Source: Theobroma cacao (taxonomy: Eukaryota > Streptophyta > Magnoliopsida > Malvales > Malvaceae). From it: DNA of 64,000 nucleotides. The stretch is from assembly GCF_000208745.1 (NCBI RefSeq), contig NC_030858.1, positions 27,413,949 to 27,477,948 on the forward strand, written 5' to 3'. The position numbers were made by a program, and so were the translations under genes. The notes beneath the pieces are model-generated. The model did no database searches. It saw nothing but the letters and a program-made list of their open reading frames with translations, and was not told where the DNA came from. Shown piece after piece: positions 1 to 9,919 of this stretch; position 1 is the stretch's first letter; every line of letters starts with the position of its first letter.

Positions 1-779
1 ATAAAATGCTGATGTCTACATGCACGCGTTTATTGAATTAGGTAGTTCATAATTCACCCAACTATGTATTTAAATATTTATCACCTTGTTTATATACTTA
101 GTATTATTTGTTATTAATCATTTATTATTATGATTTTTTTTAGAGTTTCCTATCTAAATCTATATTCTTTAACTAGCATAGTGAATTAATATTCCATCTT
201 TATGTATTATTTTCCTTCTTTAATCGAATAAACAATTAATTAAATTAATGGTTAACTTAATTCTAATTAACTAACTATACTAACTTAGATTTAAATGTAG
301 ATTTATTTTTCTCAATATATATTATTATTTTAGCAACGATTATTTGAGTTAATGGGTATTGAAGTTTGGAGTTAAGATTTATCCCGACGTTTCGATGAAA
401 ATCTGTCTCGAATTTCGCGTTCAAAAAATCCCACTTAGAAGAGGCAACTCTTTACCTCTCTTAGGTGAAATTTTTTCAAATAATCATTTCATTCATTTTT
501 TTATTTACTTATCATTATTACTATATTTATTATTTTTTATTTTTAAAAAAAAACTAAAAAACTAAATCTATTATGAATTTTTTATTTATTTACTTATTAT
601 ATATATATATATATTCTTCTAAACTATGCATTTTTACCGTTATTTTTTATTATTACAATCATTATTATTTTTTTTATTTTTTTAATATTAAATGTAAGCA
701 TTCATGATATATATACATATATATAAATAACTTTCCCTACTATATTTTAAATCATGACAACCAAAAATTACAATCAATT
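1..779. other. AT-rich intergenic DNA
   Basis: Very AT-rich sequence with long T and A runs and a short (TA)n tract at about 598-614. The only open frame here, at 359-565, is short and ends in Phe/Leu/Lys-rich low complexity. I see no gene or recognisable element. Confidence 0.6.
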
Positions 780-1047
780 TAATAAAATGGACTAGCCCAA
801 AATTAATTGGAATGAGCCCAAACAAAGGAAGATGGGTTACCTTTCTAGGCTTAGATTAGCCCAACTCGATAGCCCGCAGGAGCCCAAGTCCACTACACCC
901 GGCCTGCCTCTTGAGGCCCACAAGGCAAAACTCAAAACGCACCGTTTGGTGCCTGTGGAGTTGCTCAAAACGACGCCGTTTGGGCCTGGACCTTCTAACT
1001 TCTACCACTCCACTAAAACGACACCGTTTTGCTCTCCTACCTCTAGG

Positions 1048-1055
1048 TATAAAAA
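1048..1055 (+). promoter_or_regulatory. TATA box candidate
   Basis: TATAAAAA lies 18 bp downstream of the third CCGTTTT palindrome and is followed by a CT-rich leader-like tract. The placement fits a plant core promoter directed rightwards. No downstream intact gene is visible. Confidence 0.4.
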
Positions 1056-1554
1056 CCCTTTTTAGCTTTTTTTATTCATTTTCAAATTTCTTTTTCTCTC
1101 TCTAGCCGGCCACTCTCTCTACCTTCTCTCTACAAACCTTCCCTTTCCCTGCCAGCGCCGGTGTACTACCCCTTTTTCTTCTCTCTAACCGGCGGCCCAG
1201 ATGTTCCTCCCTCTCTCACTCGAAGCCTTCTTCCCTTCCGATCGACGGATCTGGCACTCCCTGCCTCGGTCGATGGTGACCCAACCGGGTTTACCCTTTC
1301 CCCTGCCGGTGGCCGGCACTCCAAAGATCTAACCTTCCCTCAAAGCTCACCAATCTCCCTCACTCAAACCAAACCAAATCCAAACCCTCACCCTCTGCCC
1401 TCTTTTTTTTTTTGTATATCTGTTTTTTGTCTTTTTTTTTATCATTGTTTTTTTTTATTTCTTTTTGCTTGCGGCTAGGTAGCTTCTGGTGGTAGATTTT
1501 GGACTTTTGATCTGTGTTTTTTTTTTCTGTTGCAGGTAGTGTCCTTAAAAGCCG

Positions 1555-1674
1555 GGTTGTCCGAAAATTTGGACAACCAGGCAATGGGGTTCTGGCACCA
1601 GGGAGTTGGTGGCCAGAACCCCATCATGCGAAGTGGTTGGGGAAGGGATGGCTGGGCGTATGCCCAGCCATTCC
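1555..1674 (+). other. Three successive hairpins
   Basis: Stem 1: 8-bp arms 1555-1562 and 1571-1578 with an 8-nt loop. Stem 2: perfect 13-bp arms 1584-1596 and 1612-1624 with a 15-nt loop whose ends can pair further (ACCA with TGGT). Stem 3: arms 1645-1657 and 1662-1674 with one G-T wobble and a 4-nt GTAT loop, followed by a T-rich run. All were read directly from the sequence. Function unknown; they may be an RNA structure in a retroelement leader. Confidence 0.75.
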
Positions 1675-1767
1675 CTCTTTTTTTATTTTATTTTACTTTA
1701 TATTTTATTTTATTATAATTTAATTTTTTATTTATTTATTTATTATTTTTTTATGTGTCTACAATAT

Positions 1768-2700
1768 GATATAATTGGGACTAATTTATCAAAATTTATG
1801 TGGGGAGAAGCTATCAAAACAGATTTATTTATTTTAAATTGAATCCCTACTAAATCAATACCTAAATTCTTTTTGGACAATGAATTGGATGGAAACCTAA
1901 TCTTAATCACTTACGTATTTGGAGATGTTTTCTTCATAAATGCACTTTTATGATCCACTTAAACTAAGATAAAATATCATTTCACTCGTTGTTATTTTAT
2001 TGGGTACCCATATCATTTCATGAGCTATAAATTTTATTTCTTAAGTGATGGCGGTAAAATTATCGAGGCAAAAATAAGTAAATTTTTAGAGTTACATATG
2101 GCTTATAATAGTTGTTGTCAAGATAGAGATGAAGGAAAGCATATTGAGACTTAGATGTTATGGCACATACACACACCAGTTAAGAAATAGGAACAAGTTT
2201 AAATAGTTCCCGTTTAGGGCCTTTAACACCCTAATATTGTCAACAAGGGTAAGAAATCTTGCTCTTTCCTTAAACATCTATGAATTTTATCTTGAAGAGT
2301 GTGATTATGATATTGAACATTTAGTTAATTCAACAACTTTTTTGGAAACTATTTCTAGTCCTCAATAAGATCTATGCTGGAATACATTGAAAGATGAGAT
2401 GCAATTTGTGCATTTAGAGTAATTATGGTATTTATAACCCATTATGATTTAGAGTTGCACCAGATCGATGTTAGGACTATTTTCTTGAATGGGAATCATG
2501 TTGAAGAAGTCTAGATATTGTAACATGATGGATTTTAAAAAAAGGGTAAAGATTATCTTATGTGTAGACTCAAAAGTACTTTTATGGATTCAAACAAACT
2601 TCTTGCTAGTGGTTAAATTTGATGAAAGATACTCTTTTCGATGTTCTTGAGAATAAGGTAGACTATATAACGATAGGATTATATCTACTCTCCTTTCTAT
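1768..2700 (+). pseudogene. Ty1/copia pol remnant (integrase C-terminus and reverse transcriptase)
   Basis: Translating plus frames gives the copia integrase C-terminal signature near 1785-1845 (SKFMWGEAIKTDLFILN, then PTKSIPK after a stop). Near 2330-2500 comes the start of RT: a WNTLKDEMQ-like stretch, then YDLELHQIDVRTIFLNG, the copia QMDVKTAFLNG block. Near 2560-2630 follows a CRLKSTFMDSNK match to the CKLKKSLYGLKQ block. Stops and frameshifts interrupt every block. Gag and the N-terminal integrase are missing, and RNase H is not convincing; a purine-rich tract at 3115-3135 may be the old polypurine tract. It lies just downstream of the lipoxygenase 3' end. A long-dead fragment. Confidence 0.8.
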
Positions 2701-3294
2701 AGAAAACATTAAGAATTTCACTCATTGGAGAGTTGTAGATTAAGAATAAGGAGGATTCTAGTATAATGAATTTCAACAGTTAATTTCGTTGATATTATTT
2801 TCGAATATCAAATCATAAATCTAGAATCAAGTATGCTTTTGTATTCTAAATACCTATCACAAAAAATCTTAAGTATAAAAGAATTATACATAAAGTTTAA
2901 CAGTACCATAAGGCATTTATTAGTAAAACTTATTTATTGGTTACAATACCAATTTTTTTAGCTAAAATATTTCAATCTAAACAGCTTGTACTCTGGTAAT
3001 AGCATTAGCAGCAGCATGCATCTTCGTGATGAAAATTTATTATGAGGATGGTTTCAAATATGCCCGAGTGCATGGATTTATGTTTCGAGGGTAGGCAGAT
3101 AGTAAATTCTTCTAATAAAAAAAGGGCGGAGTCTTGAAAGAATAAAATTTTAGGTAGAATTAGTTTCTAGATTCTCTCGCCATTGTTTGGGTTAGAGTTC
3201 CTTAGCGAGATTTTTATCTTTGCAGAGCAAAAAGAGAATTTATTTATTATGGTAACGAAAAACTTTAAGGTCAAATGGACTGGATTGCCTCGCA

Positions 3295-3300
3295 TTTATT
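3295..3300 (-). terminator. Poly(A) signal candidate of the lipoxygenase gene
   Basis: On the minus strand AATAAA occurs 39 bp past the stop codon at 3339-3341. Its sequence and position are plausible for a plant near-upstream element. AT-rich DNA makes chance occurrence possible. Confidence 0.4.
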
Positions 3301-3338
3301 ATTTGCACAGGTTTGTCACTAGACATAGTCCATCAACT

Positions 3339-6300
3339 TCAAATAGAGATGCTATTTGGAACTCCCTTCCCTGTCACCCCAGGCTCAGAGAATGGCTTCA
3401 AAAACTCGTACGGTACAATCCCAGCTCCTCTCCTATTCTTTAAGTTGGTGTCTGCATTCCTTTCATCAACAATCCTTCCAAGCTCCTTCAACTTCCCATT
3501 GAATCTTTCAAATGCTGCCTTTATAACAGGATTCTCGGCCCATGATGGCTCCACTTTTTCCCCAATGTACTCTTCATCAGGAGAATGACTAGATAAAACA
3601 TCCCAAACTGCCATCACTCTGGCAGCTTGCATTTGTGACGGGAAGCATTCCAAAAGTACAGCTTCAGGGTTGTCCAAGAAGAATTTCCATTCTTCTTCGG
3701 TAGAGTCTTCGGTGGGCATTTTGGTTCTGGCAATGGTGGGCCTATTAGGGAAGTAGCCTGCGTAAGCATATTGTCCAAAGTTCACTGACGCATGGTGACC
3801 TGAGCATACCCAAACTATGGTTGTGAGGGTGTCAATCAGGTCTTGTGGGGTTTTGAGAACAGGCCACCATGGTTCATCTTTCTTGTCAATGTGGCCTACC
3901 GTTCGAACTTCTGTCCACCATGCTTGAAGCTCTTCATCAGACTCTACTAAACTCGCTTTTGGGTAGTAGTAAGTGACATATTCGGATATCCATTGTTTAA
4001 TGGCATCCCATAGGATCAGACCATCATTGGCAAAAGGATAGTCTTTGATTGCCAGCCTTAGGCCATGAGGAGCGGTTGGATCTTCAGTAGCCATTCCCCT
4101 AATACAATTTTTTGACGACAAATTCAAACAAAAATAAAAATTAGTTTTTTTTATTACCTGTAAAAGAAGTTAAGTGAACAAAGTAATACCTACTAATTAA
4201 ATCTGCAGGAAGGCCCTGATTGTCAAACCGCCATTCCTGGTCATAGGCCAAAGAGTTGAGCTCCATAGAGTACTTGCTTGGGGTGAATGAGCTCTCAATA
4301 ATTCCATCAGCATTGATCAGAAATTGTCGACCCAGAGCATTCGTCTCCATCGTGTACCGAAAATGAGGGTGCAGCAATCTATAGATTGGGTGCATCTCAC
4401 TTAGTTGTCGATTTGCTGCAAGTATATAAGGCTCAGTGCAACAATGAGTTCTCAACCTGAAAGGAAAAGATTGAAGGAAATTTCGATGTCGATCGAAGGA
4501 AATTTCGAAAGCTAATAGAACCTTAGAATGATGGCAATCGGGAAATACCAGTCGCTAACAAGCTGGTGGTGGTAAGAGTCGTGAGCGAGGACATGAGCTT
4601 TGGCAAGCCTCCAGAGCCAGACATCCGTGGAATTCCAAGATGGAGTGTATACTTCCTTCCACTGCGGCTTCCCATCCATTGGTGGACGAGTCAACTCGAT
4701 GGCTAGAGGCCTCAAAGTCTCATCTGGATTTAAGAAAAACAGAGTGCGAGATCCATATAGTGTTGTGCCTTCAAGCTCTCTCACTTTCTGAACGTATGGC
4801 AATAACCAGTCATGGTAATCCAGGATGAAAAGCTTCTTTTCTTTAATTGCCTGCACAAGTCCAAATCCAACGAAGTTATGTACCTAACCTTTTATCTTCT
4901 TTCCAATCAAAAGCAATGAAAGAATCGCAAAATTTTTTGGTTTAAACTTCCACATCTGCTGCTTCTTGTACCTTATCAACTGTCATGTAACCTTTTATTT
5001 GTCGCTCGATCAAATCCTTGGTGATGGCTGATTCCGCGGGGCCATAGACTTTTGGGTCAAGTTTGCTTTTCAATGGCCACTCCTTAGAGATTTTGTACAA
5101 AATTGGTTAGTTGAAAGGATTTTGTGGCACACCAATATAAAACTCAACTCTCATGATTGAAAAGATTTTATTCTATGCTACATTAAATATTTCATTTGAA
5201 ATAAAATCTCTTCACTTATTAAATTTTTTAACAGGTTTCAAGTGGTTTTCTCAAAAAGGTAAAGTTCAAATTTATCACTCTACTTAAAAGTGATGGATCG
5301 AATTTATCACTAATTTTAGAACGCGTAATTTTATCACTATATTTTTTCAATTTGATTAAAATGATCCAAAATTAATAGTAAAAAAATATTACGTAAAGAA
5401 ATGAAGAAATATTCTATAGAATATTTTAACTTTTGATCATATCTTGACTAAATTAAAATTTTCATTAATTAATAAAAAAATCATCCATTTAAAAATGGGT
5501 GTTGAATTTAATTTATCACTCAAAGTAAAACAATAAATTTAGACCTTACTAAAAAAAAATCATATATAAAACATAAGACATAGGTGTTAAGATGTATTCA
5601 ACAAAAACTAAACCCAAGCAATTAGATCCCCACTCCACCGACACCCTGTATGGGGGGAGATTATATACCATTAAAAGTATCAATAATAATTCAAGCAAGA
5701 TGAAAGAGTATTTACGTGCAAACCTTTTGAAACAATAGCAGCTATATCTATGTTTATGCTAAATTTAACAGGGTTTATTGTATCATACTGTGACCAGCCG
5801 TATGCCATATGGGTTACAACCGGCGAGAGTTTGTCGAGCAAATTCCTCATCCCTATACCAAAAGAGCTTGTCCTCTTAAAAGGCCCCCCAAAAAAAAAAT
5901 CACATGAGTGCAAAATGTAATTAAAGAAAATAACAATTAAGACGAGAGAAAAGAGGAAAAGAAAAAAAAATGGAATTAAGTTCTTACTGTGCACTGTTGG
6001 AGGGGTCTCGAAGCGCAAAACACTATCACCTCCGTCGGTAATAGTCTTGATAAGTCTAGGCATGACTGATTTTAAAAACCCTTTCCCTTGAAGAGGCAAG
6101 TTAATCCCTTCATTGAACAGCTCCTCAATAGCGGCCAAGCTCGGAAAACCAACATTGGGGTCGACTATGGCACTCTCTAGCGATGGGATCATGCCGTGTA
6201 GCAAACAATATAGATAATTTGTGGAGAATGTTAGCAACTTAACGTCCGAGAATACTTCATCCCTTGGTACGTAGGGCAAAATGGTGGTCCTTTTCTCCGA

Positions 6301-7929
6301 AATTGGATCTGCATATAATTAAAATAGCATTTGTGTGGATAATAGTATCTCTGCAGGAGGGTATATGTTTGTTTTTATTTTTTGGGGAACATTTTCATGA
6401 AACACTGTTAATTAATTAGAGATATCTTTAGATTGAACCCATCCGATTGACAGTTTTAAAAATTAAGTCTATGTTTCTTAGTATTATGCATTTCGGCTCT
6501 GCCTGTGTTCATGTGGGATGTTGTTCTTCTTGTTTGTTGGTGATACGTTTCTTTGCCACCAGGTGTTCTTAGCTTTTACGCTATCCCTTCACTGTATAAA
6601 ATTCTCACTTTTTGGTCGAGAAAAAAAAATAATAATAAAGATATTCATAGGTTATTAATTTATACTTGTGTTGAGTACTGATTTCGCACTATATATCCGA
6701 CTGTATTTAGGCTTTCAAAGTTCAAAATAATTAATCACCATGGCTAAAAGTAACTAAACAAAAGAATCTAACCTGTGTCGCACTGAGGGCGTCCAGTTCT
6801 GCAGCGTCTTGGGTAAGGAAACTCTTTCCCACCCAGTATTGGTCTTTTCTTGCTTAGGTCGTTATCTGGGTCACCAAGGTCATTATATACATCATAGTCA
6901 TATATCCTATCAAAGGATTTGCGCTCTCCTTGGCCGTCACCTCGCAAAAGCTCCAGCTCTCCCCGTCTCAACTTCTTCAATCCACTTGGTGTCTCCGATG
7001 GCAAGTATGACTGCTCCAAACAAACACCCAAAACAATCCCAATCAAAACTTTAAACCATTTAAGTGGGATTTTTGGTTCATTGAAAACTAATACTATCTC
7101 ATTTTCCAATATTACCCATTAAATTTTAGGGGCAACAGAAAAGGATAAAAGGGCAATAATCTACGAAAGGAAAGATAACTGTATTTCAGTTTTGACCTTG
7201 TCAGTAAAAAAGACTCTCTTTTGAGGATTGTCATACTTGGAATGAACCCAAGAAACACAGTTCACATTAACAGGGCCATTTTTGAGACCATCTAGGACAA
7301 TGTCCTGGACAAACATCTCTTTGTGGTGCTCATTCTCGACAACAACAGCACCAATTTCTCCAAAATCTGCTGGAACTTCAATTTTCGCCTCATACTTCAC
7401 TTCCTCGTCCTCCTTGCTCACCTGACGGGCATACCCTTTAATCCTTTCCTTCTCCAATCCTGTCTCTGCAAATCAGGATGTTCATGATTGATGGAATTGA
7501 AAACAAATTAAAATTAAATACTCGTTAACCAATTGTTACATATCCAATACGATCTAGTTATAAGCTTTGCCATGATGGAAACGTACTTGGGTCAAGATCA
7601 GTACTAACAAGCTCCAAGAGCAGAGTTCTACCAAGCAAGTCTTGTATGTCATCTAGCCCTCGGCTTATTCCAAGGTTTGCGAGCGAACCAGTAACGGTTT
7701 GTTTCACAGTGACAGTGGCCTTAACACCGACAGCCTTCTGAGTAAAACTGAGGGCTGCTTCAATATTTGTAGAGAAAAAGCCAACTTTGACGTTTTTGCA
7801 AGTTTTGTTGAATGAAGACAACCTAGATGCAACAGGAAGAGAAAAAGGGCCAGTGCCATTGAGAAATGGCTTCTGCAACGGCAACAGAGTCTTACTGGAG
7901 TAGGATTGGTAAACCTGAGGCTTCAACAT
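3339..7929 (-). CDS. Chloroplast-type linoleate 13-lipoxygenase (LOX2-like), nine exons, altered iron site
   Basis: Lipoxygenases add O2 to linoleic/linolenic acid; plastid 13-LOX feeds jasmonate and green-leaf volatile synthesis. Exons on the minus strand: 7929-7587, 7465-7197, 7010-6773, 6308-5988, 5874-5789, 5082-4972, 4850-4549, 4456-4190, 4098-3339. All introns are GT-AG and the lengths sum to 2697 nt, an unbroken 898-residue frame, normal for the family. The start MLKPQVYQ gives a Ser-rich, transit-peptide-like N-terminus; an upstream in-frame Met would add a poly-Phe stretch and is less likely. PLAT/LH2 domain about residues 85-215, then the catalytic domain with [27 protein letters not shown], and the C-terminal SISI with the Ile ligand. 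Iron ligands: His551 (HQLVS), His748 and Asn752 (HASVN) are present, but the second His of HxxxxH is Asp556 (codon 4551-4553). It is therefore probably inactive or altered, although the frame is open. A MULE ends about 220 bp upstream of the start. Confidence 0.93.
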
Positions 7930-8035
7930 TGATTTTGGCCACAATAGGATGTTTGTATTGCAGATATACAAGTTAGGAAAAAAAAAAAAAAAAAGGTGCT
8001 TGGGCGATGACGGAGCTGCGGTACTAAGCAAATTC

Positions 8036-8043
8036 TATAAATA
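8036..8043 (-). promoter_or_regulatory. TATA box candidate for the lipoxygenase gene
   Basis: Minus-strand TATTTATA lies about 107 bp upstream of the chosen ATG at 7929, a plausible distance for a plant core promoter with a short 5' UTR. No transcript evidence. Confidence 0.35.
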
Positions 8044-8140
8044 GAAGTGGAAAGGAAGACGAGGCATTCATGGCACGTGAAAATTTGAACAGTGAAGGGA
8101 GGATCCGCAATTGATATTTTTATATCATTTGTTTGTATCC

Positions 8141-8149
8141 TTTAAAATT
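8141..8149. repeat. Candidate 9-bp target-site duplication of the MULE (left copy)
   Basis: TTTAAAATT here is repeated exactly at 21641-21649, just outside inverted terminal sequences. Nine bases is the known duplication length for Mutator elements. The word is AT-rich, so chance identity cannot be excluded. Confidence 0.45.
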
Positions 8150-8624
8150 GGGAAAAAAAAATTTTAACCCTTAAAAATAATGTGTTTTTGTAAATAAACC
8201 TCCAGATAATTTTAATTATTTTTAGCTACAAGAATAGATTTTGGGACAAAAATACCCTTAATGAGCTATTTTGGTTGAAGCGCACTCTCAAACAGGCAAA
8301 AAATGGAAAAATAAATATGCAAAGAATTTACGAACAATTTTGTGCAAAAGATCCATTTTTTTTTTCGTGAAGCTTGTGCAAAACAAAATAATGTTGCATG
8401 AGAAGGTTTTTCAGATATTTGAGACATGGCATTCAGATAATAGGAGAAGAGTGATATTAAACCGGTTGTGATCAATGGAAAGCTTAGAGAATGATATGAA
8501 ACCAGAAATCTCTGATACGGTGGTGAATCGAAAGGAGAAAGATGTGAATCCAAAGCACAAAATGGTTGTGCTACAGCAAGCCATATGTGAGACGGCTGTG
8601 GCAGGGCAGGGTTTAGAGTTTGTG

Positions 8625-9080
8625 AAACGGCATGTTGGGAATGTGTGACACGACATGATGGGAATGTGTGACATGGTTGTGACAGGCAGGGTTTAGAGTT
8701 TGTGACACGACATGGTTGGAATGTGTGACATGGTTGTGACATGATAGGGTTTAGAGTTTGTGACACGCCATGGTGGGAATGTGTGACACGGTTGTGACAT
8801 GCCAACGTTCAGAGTTTGTAACACGTCATGGAGGGAATCTATGACACGTCAGAGTTCAGAGTTGGTAACACGCCATGGAGGGAATCTGTGACACGCCAGC
8901 GTTCAAAGTTCGTGACACACCATGGAGGGAATCTATGACACACCAGCATTCATAGTTTGTGACATTCCATGGAGGGAATCTGTGACACGACAACATTCAT
9001 AGTTTATCAGACTCCATGGAGATCCGTGACACGGCAAGGTTTAGAGTGTGTGATACGGCATGGCAATTGATGGGTGACAC
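8625..9080 (+). repeat. Minisatellite array A (core GTGACACGCCATGG)
   Basis: Imperfect tandem repeats of roughly 55-62 bp, about eight copies, alternating between 'GTGACACGCCATGGAGGGAA' and 'TCTGTGACACGCCAGCGTTC' type halves. The core is the reverse complement of the core in the 31-bp array just to its right. Short open frames here are by-products of the repeat. Confidence 0.85.
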
Positions 9081-9540
9081 TACATGGTTTGAAAAAGGAA
9101 AAAAAAGCAGACAAATAAAGAGGAAACCGATTGGACTTCAACTGAATGAATTCAATAAATATTTATAAAGAAAATTGTGAGGCCATTTCATTTTAATTAA
9201 ATATTTTCCAGAAATCGCAAACGTCTATGTGAAGAGGTTCATTCCTCATTCCTCATTCCCAAAGATACCAGAGTGCTCGACTTTCTTCTTAGCAAGCTTG
9301 ACAACACTACAGTAACAATGTCGATTATCAGTGAAAAGGTTAGTCAATCTGAAAATAAAACTTTTAAAACTTTTTTCTATTCATTGATTTTTTGCTGGGT
9401 TTGTGTGATATGTTCATGTTTTTTTAATCTTTTTCAATTGTTATGTTTAAACTGTTTTCGTCTCGGTTTTGTGGTCGTACCAAAGTTTTGAAATACAATA
9501 GATATGGTGTGCCGTGGGTAAATTGCTTTTTGGGGTTTTT
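9081..9540. other. MULE subterminal DNA without a supported gene
   Basis: Between array A and the left inverted arm. An open frame at 9273-9491 is hydrophobic and ends in Phe/Leu/Cys low complexity; it could contain an old first exon of the Ulp1 gene (the stretch MSIISEKVSQ followed by a GTTAGT donor-like site) but nothing confirms this. Confidence 0.35.
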
Positions 9541-9885
9541 AGCATGTCACGACATTGGTTATTTTAAGGTAGTTCGTGTAACGAGTCAGTAATTACACTA
9601 ATTGACGTGTCACATGCCACGAGTATTTTAGGCCAGTTCGTGTAAGGACGCAGTAATTATAATGATTGGCATGTCAGCGTTAGCGTGTTACAACATTTGA
9701 CTTGATACGCATGGCATGTTACAACATTTTACATTATATGCATGGCGTGTTACGACATTTTACGTTATACGCATGGCATGTTACCACATTTTACATTATA
9801 TGCATGACATGTTACAATATTTTACGTTATATGCATGGCGTGTTACCACATTTTACGTATATGCATGGCATGTTACCACATTATG
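9541..9885 (+). repeat. Left inverted arm of the MULE with a 31-bp tandem array
   Basis: 9541-9708 has no internal repeat and matches the reverse complement of about 21003-21135 (for example ATGTCACGACATTGGTTATT). Six tandem units follow, starting at 9709, 9740, 9771, 9802, 9833 and 9863, period 31 (last 30). The unit pattern is GCATGGCRTGTTACRACATT then TTACRTTATAT. Because 31 is not a multiple of three, the array shows similar peptide strings in several frames; these are not proteins. Confidence 0.9.
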
Positions 9886-9919
9886 GGTTAACTCACTCGT
9901 GCATATGTGCCATGTTTTG

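Larger units (their letters stand above)
780..1760 (+). promoter_or_regulatory. GC-richer promoter/leader-like island, possibly an LTR remnant
   Basis: This block stands out from its AT-rich flanks. It holds three near-palindromic motifs of the form AAAACG-N-CACCGTTT (934-949, 967-981, 1015-1030), then a TATA box at 1048-1055, then a CT-rich stretch with GCCGGC words that reads like a transcribed leader. A splice acceptor-like TTGCAG occurs near 1530, and three hairpins follow (1555-1674). Such islands are common in LTRs and 5' leaders of plant elements, but no TG...CA boundaries or target duplication were found, so the element assignment is inference. Open frames within it are not supported as genes. 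Confidence 0.4.

Noticed and set aside
1645..1690. Intrinsic terminator (GC hairpin plus T run)
   Set aside because: The form fits a bacterial terminator, but all context is plant nuclear and two further hairpins precede it.
5680..6279. Long minus-strand ORF suggesting a foreign segment replacing a lipoxygenase exon
   Set aside because: The unfamiliar part is an intron plus the wrong frame of a real exon (5789-5874), which is in frame with good splice sites.
8266..8805. ORF of 179 residues rich in CHTFPSCRVTHS repeats
   Set aside because: It is read from minisatellite array A on the minus strand and shows no domain.
9709..9885. CRISPR-like regular repeats
   Set aside because: There are no unique spacers; whole units repeat head to tail, and the DNA is from a plant nucleus.
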